The notes beneath the pieces are model-generated. The model had not been told where the DNA came from. It searched no databases and saw nothing but the letters and a program-made list of their open reading frames with translations. Positions 30,100-42,200 of a stretch of DNA of 64,000 nucleotides are shown piece after piece. Location of the stretch: positions 85,598,398 through 85,662,397 of the forward strand of contig NC_037092.1 of assembly GCF_002994745.2 (NCBI RefSeq), in the 5' to 3' direction. Numbering within the stretch: position 1 is the stretch's first letter; each line of letters starts with the position of its first letter. The stretch is from Rosa chinensis. Taxonomy: Eukaryota > Streptophyta > Magnoliopsida > Rosales > Rosaceae. Both the position numbers and the translations under genes were made by a program.

Positions 30100-33000
30100 T
30101 GCCGCTCAAACTTGGTGATGACGCTTTAATTGTTGCTTCGTTAAAAACCTTGTTAGGTAACAAAAACCATGTGGGACAAAAATAACCCTGGTCGAAGGAC
30201 AAAAAGAGCACAACACGTCCTTCACTCTTCGAGATCGAACATGTAGACATCATGCCTCCCCTGATGTCAATATCTCCCCCTGATTGCTACAATCATGGGA
30301 GTTCGGATAACTTTCTCAATCCGATGCTCTTCACATGTTTCTCGAAGGTGGATTTTGGTAACGACTTAGTAAATAAGTCCGCTACATTATCCTCTGATCG
30401 GATTTGGTTCATTTCAATATTTAGAAATGCTTGTTGTCATTTCGATGGAGGGGAGGAGGAGCACGGAATGTGGCATTTTGCCTTGTGGAGTCTGATCCTA
30501 CACTTCTGTTGTCTCTTTTCTCTCTAGGGATAGAACAAGCCCATATCAATCGTACCTCTCAAATATCGAAAGATTGTCTTTATACCATTCTAATGGAGTT
30601 GCGTTGGCGCGGGGCTATATCTAGCCAACAAGTTCATAATAATTGAGATGTCCGGTCTTGTATTGTGCTAAGTACAATAATGCGCCTATTGTACATAAGT
30701 AAGCACTTTTGCTATTAACACGTCTTCGTCATCATCCCTGGGACGAAACGGATCCCTTTTAGGGCTAAGACTACGGAGAACCATGGTGCATCTTTGACTT
30801 TATCAAAAATGTCTATTGACACGGTATACAAGTTCTGAATCTAGACAAAACCGTGTTCTCCCAAAGTCCTTCCTCTCAAACTCGGATTTCAAGTGTTCAG
30901 CGGTTTTCCTTAACTCTCAAGGGTTCCAATTATGTTTATCAACATAAACCGCGACAATTGCAAATCCGGAACTTGTCATGGAAACGCGTGGGCATAGTTC
31001 ATCATATCCCTTCCCAATCAAGTAGTCATTTTAGTGAGCATTTCAACCTCGTTGCAAATACGCTCCGTGGTCTAGAGCCACTTGACTTGGGTAAATGAAG
31101 TCCACAAGAACCTTCATTATGGTCCGTATCTAGACCCCCATAAAGATACGTAGTGACCACATTCATAAGCTGCATGTTCAGTTATTTGGAAACTACCAAA
31201 CTGACAAGGTAGTGGAGTGCAATGACATCCATTATGAGAGAATATGTCTTCTCGTAGTCGATTCCAGGGCGTTGTGAGAAACCTTGCGCCATAAGGTGAG
31301 ATTACCATCTCTTTTTCTCATCACGCTATCTAACGAAGACCTGTTAACGTCAATAGGTTTTATGTTAGGAGGTGTTGGCATCTCAGGCCCGAAATCCTTC
31401 CTCTTCGTTAGTGAATCCAATTCAACCTGGATCGCATCTTTCCATTTAGGCCAATTTTCTCTACGTTGGCATTCTTCAACGGAGTAAGGTTCGATGTCAT
31501 TGGTCTCAATAATTCCACGTCCTCATGTACATTAGTGTAGTTCGTAGAGATCTCTATATTCTTAGGAATTGGTTCTAACATTGAGGCGTCCCCCAACGAT
31601 GTCTCTTGGACATAACCACAATCCAAAATATTCTCATGAGACGGATTATGAGTATCAATGATCAATGGATCAAGTTGTGCCAAACTCGCTCTCTTCTTAG
31701 GGCGAGAATCCATCGAACCTATGGGTCTCCTACTCTCTCTAGCGGAACCCATGGCCTATGACGCCATTATGCCACCTTTGTGGCGTCACCATTCTACCAT
31801 CCATGGTAGTGGTGCAGTACCCATCTTCTCTGGGTGGCACCATGTCCTCTTGTGGGGACATCAATCCTTGCAGGCATGTTTGCAATAGGTATATGTGATC
31901 TCGTCACTTTTAGGGGATCAAGATGAGACATAGTGGGGACAAATCACGACAATTCCTGTCGTTTCTGTTGAACATTGACATTCTAATCTCCCCCTAACGA
32001 CGGGAAGACTGTCTCATCAAAGTGACAATTCGCAAATCCAGCGAAATAGAGATCGCCTGTCAAGGGTTCTACATAGCGGACTTATAGTTGGAGACTCATG
32101 TCCAACAAATATATATATGCATTCGTTGCAATGACTCATGTTGATGCGCTGTGGCGACGCAATTGGCACATGAACCGCACACTCAAATATGCATAAATAC
32201 GAGATATTAAACTCGAACCCAGTCACTAGCTGTAACGCAAATAAAAGTTGAGTGGCTGCTATGAGTCGTAGACGAATTAGCATAGCTACATGCGTTATTG
32301 CATAACCCAAGCGAAAATATTGGTGCGCATTACCAATGTCCGGGCTACCATCGTAGTAGTTTAATGGTGGCTTTTCCGCGAGACCAATTGGGTGTGTACA
32401 TGGGGATATAATACTTGATATCAATACCCAATGATATGCAATAGTCATCGAAAACTGTCGATGTAAACTCTCTAGCATTATCAAGTCAAATTGACTGAAT
32501 GGGATGATCTGGGTAGTGAGCCCGTAGCCATATGTTATGTGCTAGGAGTGTAGTATAAGCAGCATTACGAGTGGATAATGTCACAACATGTGACCAGCGT
32601 GTTTGCGTATCAACCAACACCATAAAACATCTATATGGTCCGCAAGTTGATTGATCAAATCCATAGAATTCCCTTAGATTCTTTGTGAGAATGGAATTAT
32701 TTCCTCAATCTCCTTTGCATAGGATGGTCTCAATCCTAAATAACAGGCTTTACAGAATGAAACATGAGCTTTATAATCAACCAATAAAGGTTTTGGTGAA
32801 GCCATAGTGTCACAATAGACTTGAGAAGTAGATAGAGGAGTTTATGGCGTCAATGCCATGTATTTGCCGCAGGGGGTAGGCGGCACTGGCCATGTATGGC
32901 CTATCTTTGCACAATCATGGCGCCATGAGGCGCATGTGCAGCTCCTCGAACCAATTCTTGGTTCTTACTTTTCTTCGTTCTGAAAATGGATGTCCGTGTA

Positions 33001-33500
33001 AAGTCTTTAATACACAGATCATCATGTCAAAGCCTATATGTGTCAAAATCCCATAAGTCGTCTCTCATGACATAGTTGGATTCAATAACTCAAATAGTGG
33101 TTGCATACAACCCACTAGAGCGACACATAAGTTTCTCTAATACTCGTTTATGTCCGTAGTCATTAGAGGTGATGCAAAGGAACTCTGTCCATTCTCATAA
33201 TGTGTTTCCACATGAAAACCATTGGCTCTTATATAATAAAGTTCGAATTAAGGTATGTCCAAGACATTAAGTGAAAGAATTGACACTTTATTAATAGCCA
33301 ATGATTACATCAAAGTTTCCAAAGTCTAATCCAAAATAAAATCAAAGTAAGACACATTGTAGTCACTCTATCCGTTTGGTAACTCCAATCAAATATGACC
33401 AGGAAAGTAGAGAGAGATGTTGGTGGAGCGAGGCTCTCTTAAGTACCAATAATCTCAATGACTTTCCTAGACATCACATTTTATTGGGTCTGCCACATAA
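30100..33500 (-). pseudogene. Copia-3 pol remnants
   Basis: From right to left on the minus strand: integrase-like scraps (32-33.4 kb), an integrase to reverse-transcriptase linker (31752-31408, with RPKKRASLAQLDP), reverse-transcriptase pieces (QGFSQRPGIDYEKTYS near 31290 and VVTTYLYGG near 31150) and the RNase H tail (SEDNVADLFTKSLP near 30380). Order matches copia, but every block is short, out of frame with its neighbours and interrupted. The YVDD region is not recognisable. No enzyme could be made. Confidence 0.85.
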
Positions 33501-33581
33501 GAAAGAGTTAATACAATTGTCATTTATTGACTAAGGCAAATTGCCATTACAAAAGTTCTTGGAAAAATAAAAAAGACTAAT

Positions 33582-34667
33582 CTAATCAAAGTCTGTTGCA
33601 TCCATGTGCACTTCATCTTCAGCTTTGAAGTCCTCTATGGTGAGATTGACATCTCCACCATCTTCTTCTTCTTCTGCAAGGTACACTTCTTGCTCTCTTA
33701 GGTCCCTATATGCCCTGTATCTTTCAGCTAGTTCCTCACTTGCCTTGCATTGCTTGAACCAATGCTCAATTGATCCACATCGATGACACTCGTCATTGCG
33801 GTTGCCTCCCTTTAATTGAGGTGCACGTTGTGCATGTTGTGGGCGTTCCCTAGGAGGGTTGGTGCCACCACCACGACCAGGGATACCACGACCACCTCTC
33901 CCACGTGTGGCATTACCACCACGTGTATCCGCACCAAACTTGCGGTTTCCTTCCTTGTTAGGGCGGTTATATGGACTCATACGTCCCTCATATCCCTTAT
34001 TAGGGTTCCGCTCCTTGCGCCCTCCTCTGGGTGCATTATAATTCGCCTCATGAACGCTCTTAGTTCCAATGGGCCTTGAATTATAATTCCTCACGAGTAT
34101 GTTATCATGTTTCTTAGCTACAGATATAATATTGATAAGCTGATGAAACCTCGTGATCCGTCCAGCATTGACTTCAGTACGGTATTGCTTTGATACCACA
34201 ATGGCTGAAACGGGGAAGGTGGAGAGTGTTTTCTCAATTAGCTCTTGCTCTGTGACAGGTTGTCCACAAAACCTCAACATGGACTGTATGCGAAGAGCTT
34301 CTGAATTATATTCAGCAACAGACTTGAAGTCAGCAAAGCGCAGATTATTCCATTGAACCTTCAAGTCAGGGAGGAGGGAATCTTGGACATTGCCAAAGCG
34401 CTCTTCTAGCGCTACCCATAGCTCTCTTGCATCCTTGATCGATATATAGTCTAATCTGAGTGCCTTGTCCATATGGCGTCGCATCAAGATAACTGCTTGA
34501 GCATGCTTTGTAGATGTTCGGTTGAACTCAATATCCGGGTTAGGTGCCTGGATTATGGGTAATATTCCCTTTGAAGTGAGATGGTTCTCAACATCGGTTA
34601 CCCAACTGTGGTAATCCGAGCCTGTTGAGTCAAGCATGGGAAAGTCAAGTCTAGGTTCATTCGACAT
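33582..34667 (-). CDS. Copia-3 Gag (intact frame)
   Basis: A 361-residue uninterrupted frame. Gag forms the cytoplasmic virus-like particle that packages the retroelement RNA. The N-terminal half has the copia capsid-like fold signature (YHSWVTDVENHL, ARELWVALEERFG, QWNNLRFADF). Residues about 205-275 are rich in Arg, Gly and Asn, followed by one CCHC knuckle (CHRCGSIEHWFKQC) and an acidic tail ending in TDFD and a stop. It ends in a stop and does not continue into protease, so the element codes only for Gag. The start Met follows about 1.09 kb of leader from the 5' LTR. Its conservation beside a dead pol suggests Gag alone has been maintained. Confidence 0.85.
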   Translation of the reverse strand: MSNEPRLDFPMLDSTGSDYHSWVTDVENHLTSKGILPIIQAPNPDIEFNRTSTKHAQAVILMRRHMDKALRLDYISIKDARELWVALEERFGNVQDSLLPDLKVQWNNLRFADFKSVAEYNSEALRIQSMLRFCGQPVTEQELIEKTLSTFPVSAIVVSKQYRTEVNAGRITRFHQLINIISVAKKHDNILVRNYNSRPIGTKSVHEANYNAPRGGRKERNPNKGYEGRMSPYNRPNKEGNRKFGADTRGGNATRGRGGRGIPGRGGGTNPPRERPQHAQRAPQLKGGNRNDECHRCGSIEHWFKQCKASEELAERYRAYRDLREQEVYLAEEEEDGGDVNLTIEDFKAEDEVHMDATDFD

Positions 34668-34830
34668 CCTGAAAATAAGAAGAGAAGATATATTAGTTTC
34701 GGAGCTAAACTTCCACGAAAACTAAAATAATAAGATTTCCGAGCTATGCTACCAAGAAATCAATTTCCAAGAATCTCTTTTGGATTAGACCAACAATGAT
34801 GTTTTAGTATGGTCACAATTTGATGCTTAC

Positions 34831-34940
34831 AGACGCTCTTAGTCCAAGCATTGTGAACGCTCTTAGTTCACACGAACACTCTTAGTTCGTTTAATTATGA
34901 ACACTCTTAGTTCATACGAACACTCTTAGTTCGTTAAGAG
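34831..34940. repeat. GAACACTCTTAGTTC repeats in the Copia-3 leader
   Basis: Five spaced copies of a 15-16-bp motif on the pattern gaacactcttagttc, the first degenerate (gacgctcttagtcc), between the gag start and the 5' LTR. Each unit begins gaac and ends gttc, a short dyad. Confidence 0.85.
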
Positions 34941-35144
34941 TGAATCCCCACAATTCCGCTTTGTTAAATATCAAACTCATTTGGCAACATATATTCCAAT
35001 ATTTGCATAAAATAAATGGAATTTAAATACAAGAAAGCAGGAACTTTAATTATAAAAACTTACGTGATTATTCTTGGTTTGAAGACACGCGCGTATTGAT
35101 GCAGGCATGTAGTTGGAATCTGGTCGGAAATTGGCAGTTGGTGG

Positions 35145-35365
35145 CTGCCCTTCTCCCTTCTCCTTGTTTTTCTTCTTCCCCTTTTTTTTCTTCTTTTTTT
35201 TCTTCCTTCTTTTTTTTTCTTCCTTCCTTCTTTTTCTTTCCGGGCCCAAGCCCGCTCCTCCCCCTTTCCTTTCCCTTTTTTTTTTCTTCTTTTTTTCTTT
35301 GGCCGGGTCCCTCTTTTTTTTCGGTTTCTTCGTCTCTTTTCCTCTTCTGGTCTTCCTTTGTTCTT
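35145..35365. repeat. Pyrimidine-rich low-complexity leader tract
   Basis: About 220 bp of ttctttttt and ccttctt runs on the plus strand (purine-rich in element sense), with a further poly-T tract near 35650-35671. The Lys/Arg-rich and Phe/Ser-rich frames across it are artefacts of composition. Confidence 0.9.
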
Positions 35366-35754
35366 CCTCCTCTGTTCTGTAGATAGAAGGTGCTGGTGCC
35401 GGAGTCGACGCTGCAAATCGGAGGTATGGGATGCTCGGCTACGGCGGGGGCGTGCTGCAGTGGGCTGCAGGCTTGTGTGCAGCGCGGAGGTGCAGGGTGA
35501 GCGGCAGGAGACGGTGGCTGGAGCTGCAAGGCGGGTTGGAGGGAGGCGAGGCCGAGTGTGCTCGAGCTGGTGCAGGTGGGTGCGACTGGTTCGGCAGGAG
35601 GCTGGGCTGCAGTTCGGAGGCCGGTGAGGCTGAGGTTCGGCCTCTCCCCTTTTTTTTTTTTTTTTTTTTTGGGTTGGCTTTGTTTTAGGTTGGCGGCAGA
35701 GAGAAAAGTTTTTTTCTTTTTCTGAAGCTAGGGTTAGAACTCGTGCTGATAACG

Positions 35755-35933
35755 TGTTGTAGGAGAATAGAATTGTGTTTATTATTGATAATAGGAGCCC
35801 TTTATATAGGGAGTTTACAGAGTACACAAAAGGTAACAGAATCGGAATACAATTAGTATACCTAGGGTACTTTCCTATTACAACTCTAAACCCTAGTTTG
35901 AAGAGGCACACATTATGTCGATATCCTTCAACA
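35755..35933 (-). repeat. 5' LTR of Copia-3
   Basis: 179 bp, partner of 29911-30089, followed inward by the putative primer-binding region 35740-35754. Confidence 0.95.
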
Positions 35934-35938
35934 ACATC

Positions 35939-36485
35939 AAGCTAGCCATAACACGTAAAAGAGTACCTGGTGTCATATAGTGGATGCTTCGTAAACCGTT
36001 CATGCTACCCCTTCAATTCTGTAATCAGGTACATAATCGAAAGATTTCATACACAAAGCATTAAGCATGTCTAGATTTCATAGAAAAATGCCATCTGAAA
36101 TTAGCCACCCTCAAAATAACACCATAAAACTCATCTCATTCAAGCTTCAAGCTAGAAATTCTAAATGGAGAACAACATGAAAGTAAGGCCTTGTCTGCAA
36201 TGAACCAACTACATTGTAGACCAACAGATGCCGTGAAGACTTCCGTTAGTTTGACCGCGTCAACTAACATAGGACAGGGAAGATGAAACTGTAAAGTAAG
36301 AAGTTACCGCAGGGGCTTTTAGGGGAGAAGGGGAGAGGTAGCTGCATGGAGGAGTCTGGAGGAGATAAGATTCCAAGACTAAATACGTACCCTTCTCCGT
36401 CATCCTTCATCTCTACAAACACCAACCTGCAAAGGATATCTCATTTTATCGAGAAGATTGCGAGCTGCAAAGAAAGGCCCACTGT
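35939..36485. other. Intergenic; no gene seen
   Basis: No recognisable coding or repeat structure. It could contain the promoter and 5' leader of the NUB1-like fossil to its right. Confidence 0.4.
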
Positions 36486-39446
36486 ATTTTGAAAACTGAG
36501 TTTCAGATTATTGAAATAGGGCGAAATAAGGCAAATCCTTTGAAGTATTGGCTACCGGAAGGAAGGAGTAGACTCAGGTTTTGTGACCAGTTTCAGGTAA
36601 TATCTCTGCTCCGATTTGTTGTTGTTAGTCGTTTAGTATATGGAGGAAATGTGAAATTGCATCTGCCGATTTTGGGATTGAGCATGGAGTGGTTTGATTT
36701 CTGATATGGGAATATGCATTCGATTAATTATGAAAATAGTATAGACATTATGCTTAATGATGAGATTCTGGGTTAGTCTCGATGTTAAGTATTACATTAC
36801 AAGTTCCTTGAATTGATATCGTATTTTGATATAACGCCTTGTCGTATTAGATTCTACAATTTTCATATCGAATATAATAGTTTATGCCATGGATTTGATT
36901 CAAATTTGGTTGTGTTGGTCATGCGTTTGTTTGATTTTGATGAAAGAATCTAGCTTTATGAAAACTTTGGTTATGTTAGTTGGCTTGGTGGGAGAATCGG
37001 TTTCATTGCATATGTGTTTTTGTATGATTCTGGTGGCTGTTTATCTGATAAACACTCTATTCTGGGTTGTATAGTGTTTTTGGTAGTCAGAAAAAGTGTG
37101 AGTTTTATCTACAACACTTATAATTATCTATGAGCTTTAAAAAAGTTTCAGAAGAAAAGTTATCTTTCAGACATGTGTGTTTTGTTTAGTATGTTTCGTT
37201 TTAGTAAATGTCTGTGTTTTGGTTTTGACCAGGCTGTGTATCTATTAAATTTATAGGGCTGCTCCAACTGAGCTGTCGAAGAGACATGCTGATGGTTCAT
37301 TGCCAATTGAAGATTTCAACATAGTACTTGGAAATCAGAGTGGGAAGAGAGTACAAATGGGATCAGAGACTGATCAGCGGTAAGATTTAATCAGGGTTCA
37401 GTAATTTCTGTTCTCAAGTTAGATCCTTCTATGAGAAATTAAGGGGATACAATTCCATTTTGAGTTTGAAGTAAGATTTGAAATGTTGTTTGACAGGGCA
37501 ATCATGATGAGCCTGATGTTACATACCAATGCAAAGCAACTGATTAAAGCACAAAATTACCAAGATGCAATGGAAGTGCTCAGCATGGAGGAGGTTTGTT
37601 ACTGGTGCCTTTTTGCAACTGATAGTTTCGTTCATATGAAATTTGCAAGTTACTTGGCTTGTCCATGCTTGTTACAGCAGCTCCTGTCTCCTAAACTCTG
37701 TGGTTTGTATTTTCTTCCTTTTTTTCATTCTTGTAGGAGGCTTTCTCTCTCTGCGATCCATCGGTTATTAAGGTGAGTGAGTTACTTTATTGAAGACATT
37801 GTATTATTATGAAGTACACGTGGCTGTGTAACTTTGACAGTTAAACTATATCAATCTGCCTTTCACTTTGTTAGATTGGTTTCAATATGAGTGTATAACA
37901 TTCACCATGTTTTGTTTGCTTTCAGCTGGTCGATAATCCTTCTATACTGCAAATCGATATGGTTTGGTGTTATTTCATGCTTAGAGACATAAACTAGCTC
38001 TCAGTGGCAGGAATTCACCTTGAGAAAGCCAGAGAGGGTCTTGAACGAGCTCATGGAAAGGACTCTTCTCGTGTTAGACTCCTTCAGGCAGGTTGTTATC
38101 CAGAGCGTGCACTGTGACTACTTCTACTACATATCTCAATGTTTGTCTACACTACGCAAGTCTACTTACTTTGTTGATTCTCATTATAGATATTTGATAC
38201 TGGAGCTGCTGGAAGGGGTGGCGGCGTATCACAGTGGTCAGGTTGATAAGTCAGTGACGGTGTTGACTTCTGCACAAGAGAAGTTCACCCAGGTAATTGG
38301 AAAGGAGAAGGGCCATGTCATGCACTGAATGTTTGCCTCTCTTAGATAGGATTATGGAGGTCCAAAATTATAAAATGTACTTAAATTTACAGTCAAGTCT
38401 TCTCTTCATACAAATGCAAAGTGCACGAATTTTGTTAAAAAAAAAAAAAATGGATATCCTCTTTCAAGTTTCCACAGAATTTATCATGCACACTATGCTG
38501 GTATTCTATGTCTCCCACTTTTCTGAGTGAAACCATTAGTTTCAACGAAATCCAATTAATATGTATTTTCAGGTGCTGGATGAATTTTTGGTTGTGGATT
38601 CCAGCTTCAGGTGGTGGATGAATCTCTCTTTCTTGTGATGATCATGGGCTTCAGAGAACGAGATACAAAAAGGGCACTGGGGATGAGCAATCAAGATGTT
38701 TCCATCAGCCCTGTATAGTCGTTAGTCATCCCAAGAGTTTCTTGACTTTGCAGGTTTGAAAAGGAGCTTGCTGCTGAAGCACTATGAGGAAATGACAGTG
38801 GAGAAGGCATTGGATTTGACCAATTCTTCCATACAGGTGACTTGAACATTTTTGTTTGAACACTATTTGAATTTTATTTAGAGAATGAACACTATTAAAT
38901 TTATTTACTTGCAACAGCATCTTGAATCAAGGAAAAGTAAACTACAGTGCCAAGCAGTAGATGCTTCAGTTGAAGCTTTTGTACGCATGGCCTTTGACAG
39001 ATCATTAGGTACATAAAACAGATGTTATTATACTTGGTTTATGTTTGTGAGGCCAAACCGTGCTCACTCTGATGTTTACAACTTTGTGTTCAGCAATCTT
39101 AGCTTTGCAGGGTGGAGGGACAATGGACCAAGCAATCTGTCAACTGCTCTCGGGACAGGCACCAAACCCCACAGATGCTGCTAACCAATCTGAGGCAATT
39201 CCTGCAGTCAATGCTAACAACAATGGTCAATCTGATGTTGCAATTGACATTGCAAATTCTCTTGCGTCAGTGCTTGATAATCAAAATGGTCAAGTTGGAG
39301 GTTTTTCAACGTCTAGTAATGCATCAGAGCGTGATTCAGAAAGGGAAAGCCAACTTGCTGAAGAACTAGCACAAGGAGATGCTTTCACTGACTATGATAT
39401 TGAAGTTAATAGAAAAGGTGAAGTCATAAGTGAGTACTTGGCTTAG
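36486..39446 (+). pseudogene. NUB1-like gene fossil (UBA-domain protein)
   Basis: Spliced pieces match plant NEDD8-ultimate-buster-1 homologues, UBA proteins that target NEDD8 and ubiquitin conjugates to the proteasome. Exon-like blocks with GT-AG borders: about 37259-37380 (ELSKRHADGSLPIEDFNI), 37497-37593 (LMLHTNAKQLIKAQNYQDAMEVLSM as two short runs), 37737-37772, 37926-38113 (LQIDMVWCYFMLRDI), 38190-38292 (LELLEGVAAYHSGQ), 38611-38690 (first UBA, MGFRERDTKRALGMSNQDV), 38754-38836 (FEKELAAEAL), 38918-39010 and 39094-39446 (C-terminal tail with ELAQGDAFTDYDIEV). Defects: TAG near 37994, lost segment after the first UBA, stop and frameshift near 38785, early TAG at the end. The 5' end is uncertain. 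Confidence 0.8.
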
Positions 39447-39879
39447 CGGGAACAAAGTGAATATCACTCTGCCAATAAGAATTGCGACTTTAACAACCAT
39501 GCATGTACATGTATAATAACAATAGGTCAAGGATCTAGTTATGGTGATGGTGTTCCAGATGATCAATGTCTTTGATCCGGCATTTTCCCGACTGTTCCAA
39601 GACTAATATTGGTGCCATGTAGTTTATCTAACCCGCCTTTCACCATTTCTGGAATTATAAAAAAGCATATTTGCTGCTTTTAAGTAAATGTGGTATAAAC
39701 ATTCTGATTTACTAGTATCAATTCAGGATATGATATCCATCTCGAAATATTACGGCAACAATGTTAAAGGACAATCAATGACTAGGTTTTTATAAACTTG
39801 TGAAAGGTGCAAAAGAAAACAACATTACATAAGGTTGGCTATCATTAGCATTCACAAAATTTTCTGAATTTATAAAATG

Positions 39880-40352
39880 TTACTTGTCAGATTCATCATT
39901 GGAATGAGATTCACTGTCTATGACCATAACCATCTGCTTAATTTTAGATTCTTCATCCTCAACTTGGGTTTCCTTGTAATCCTTGGGAAAGTACATTACA
40001 ATTAATGGTCTACCATACCGGTCTCTCTGATAGGAATAATCTGTTGGTTGAAAGTAGCCATTAGATTCACTAAATAGAGAGATAGAGGAGAAAGAGAAGA
40101 GGCTTACGGATGCTTGCAAAGTGTGGGGCATTTAATTGCAACTGCATACTTGCAGGTGGATATCTCTGTAATTGAACTAATCATAGCTCTCAGCTCTGAG
40201 CATACAAATCTCACCTGCCAAATGCATAGAGTAAGGAGAAGAGGGATGGGAACAGAAAAATGAAAACTAAACAAAGTTCATAGCTTCATATTTCAGTATC
40301 TCGAAGCTTGTTTTGTAAGATCACAAGTGGTTCCGTTCGTATATTAATGAGG
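39880..40352 (-). pseudogene. OS-9-like ER lectin fossil, C-terminal exons
   Basis: OS-9 is an ER-lumen lectin that selects misfolded glycoproteins for degradation. Minus strand: about 40352-40295 gives YTNGTTCDLT of the MRH lectin domain; 40214-40108, with clean AG and GTAAG borders, gives VRFVCSELRAMISSITE and CKYAVAIKCPTLCKHP; after a short intron comes LFLSERPVW, an in-frame TAG, TINCN and, after a frameshift, PKDYKETQVEDEE with an acidic end and TAA at 39880. The N-terminal half is not found. Intron borders are kept, so it came from genomic DNA and not from a processed transcript. Confidence 0.78.
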
Positions 40353-41087
40353 ATAATACCTGTATGAAAAGAGCATGTTGATAATGAGAATGTGTCCATC
40401 TATATTAACAATAACAAGAAAATGCACATATATTAATCAATTCAGTTTTATTTCAATTATTCTGCATAAATCAATTGTCAAAGACAAAGTTTTTACAACT
40501 AAAGCAATTAGACCATGATCACAATGCGCTATCGGTTAATATTCACGGTCAAAACAATATTCAAAGTGGAAATACTATACAAACTAATTCCAAAGTCAAA
40601 AACTAAACATGGGTTTGTAGCTTTCTGCAAGAAATTACAAACCTTAACATCAATATCAATGCAAAAGTGCAAGCCACAAAAACGCAATTTAAGATCAGGC
40701 CATTTTCAGACATAATAAGCAAATTTGGGCAAAAAGGAATACCTATCAAAACACCAAGAAAGATCAACACTCCAAAGCAACCTTAGAAGCAGTACTGAAG
40801 AAACAGGAGGGAGATTTGCTGAAAGTACCAGTTGTCTTATTTAGCACCTGCAGTCACAACAGTGAAGATGGCTTCTTCCTCAAACCAGTCACCTAGAATA
40901 TAGTTGTAAGAAAACAAAGACAGGTCCAGTCTTGCATTCTCAAGCACTTTCGAGATCCGAATTAGGTATTTAAAGATCCTGAATTTACAGCAAAAGGATC
41001 CAATTCACACCGAATTGATGCTTGGTTTAGAAGAATGCATCCACAAAAAGCAGCAAAGGAAAAGGAAAAAAAAAAATATATATATAT

Positions 41088-41439
41088 ATGCCTCAAACTT
41101 GGACTGTGACTAACCTCAAAACCTTCAGTGTCTAGGTGATTCTTCTTCTTCTTCAGAGTAAGATCAAGGACTCAAAATCGATCAAACCTTTCACCCCGTA
41201 ATCACTGCAGGCAGAAGAGAAGATTTCAAGAAAAAAAATGACTGATTCGGGGCAAAAAAAAAAATGCATGCCACAAAAGGCAGCAAAAGAAAATATATGC
41301 CTCAAATTTGGATTGTGACTAACCTCAAAACTTTCTCAGCGTGCGTGATTCTTCTTCTTCTTCAAAGTAAGATCAAGGACTCAAATTCGATCAAACTTTC
41401 ACCCAGTAATCACTACAGGCAGAAGAGAACATTTCAAGA
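41088..41439. repeat. Tandem duplication, about 209-bp period
   Basis: 41088-41231 and 41297-41439 share the run from atgcctcaaa to aggcagaagagaa with scattered changes. A third copy without the tail lies at about 52290-52375. Confidence 0.85.
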
Positions 41440-42003
41440 CAGTCAATGATATGCAATTCTCAAAATTCCGAATACAAACAACCTCTACAATTCTAGACAC
41501 AAACTAACGATCAACACTTTAGGTTAAACCATAATGTAGACTATATTTAGGAAAAAAGCCAACAGCACATCAAGATCATACACCAACGTCTGGCTGAACT
41601 AATAACCTCAAACCATATTCCAAGCTAAGCAAATCTTATAAGGCAAATCAGCATCAACTATATTTGATTTAAAATTAAAGGAATAATCCTTCTGATTCTA
41701 TATATTAATCAAGAAGACTAAAGTTTATAAAACAAACAAAATTTCAACGACAAAATTTGCCTCTAGACCTTGCTCTGCGTCCTGATGACTCTGACTCCTC
41801 CACCACCGTCAATTACAGGTGCTGGGCTTGCGTCTTCAAAACTTGGTGCGTGTTCATCCACAGATCTAATAGAAACCCCAAAACAAAACTCAGAAAGAGA
41901 CCCCAATTTGGGTTTTACTCATTACCTACAAATTGAAATGGAGAGAAGGATTACCCATTGGTGCTGAGCGAATTTGCTTTGCTCAGACTTTGGATCTGAG
42001 CTC

Positions 42004-42029
42004 CGAGAGAGAGAGAGAGAGAGAGAGAG
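42004..42029. repeat. (GA)n microsatellite
   Basis: About 13 uninterrupted ga units in the possible leader region. Confidence 0.9.
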
Positions 42030-42200
42030 GCGCAGGTTTTGAAGAGGATGGCGATTGTGCAAGTAAGTGGAGGTTGAAGGAACGCGAGAAGACTGTGGTG
42101 ATGGGAAGAGAAATGAAATGAATCTGACAGCTAAAATGGGCGAGTTGGAGGGAAGTGAAATTGCACAAGCTGCCGAACGCGGGATGTTGAAATGTTAAAA

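Larger units (their letters stand above)
29911..35933 (-). mobile_element. gag-only copia retrotransposon (Copia-3)
   Basis: 6,023 bp on the minus strand with two 179-bp LTRs (29911-30089 and 35755-35933) in which I see no difference, and the duplication ACATC at 29906-29910 and 35934-35938. The LTRs run from TGTTG to CAACA. A purine tract (minus strand caagggggag) precedes the 3' LTR; next to the 5' LTR the minus strand reads CGTTATCAGCACGAG. Gag is intact, while pol is a shortened string of remnants with stops. Identical LTRs with a dead pol mean that the element moved recently using enzymes supplied by another copy. Confidence 0.93.
40353..42200. other. Duplicated non-coding fragments and a tiny unknown exon
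   Basis: A segment at about 40960-41060 and one at 41088-41231 recur (joined) at about 52170-52375. The second is also duplicated in tandem at 41297-41439. On the minus strand 40885-40842 has an AG border, then DWFEEEAIFTVVTAG, perhaps the end of a gene I do not recognise. The right part (41760-42170) resembles a promoter or 5' leader with a GA microsatellite. No complete gene. Confidence 0.5.

Noticed and set aside
31408..31752. 114-residue frame as a host gene
   Set aside because: It is the integrase to reverse-transcriptase linker of Copia-3 on the element strand.
35046..35911. Long Lys/Arg-rich and Phe/Ser-rich frames on both strands
   Set aside because: They follow from the pyrimidine-rich leader and the 5' LTR of Copia-3; composition alone keeps the frames open.
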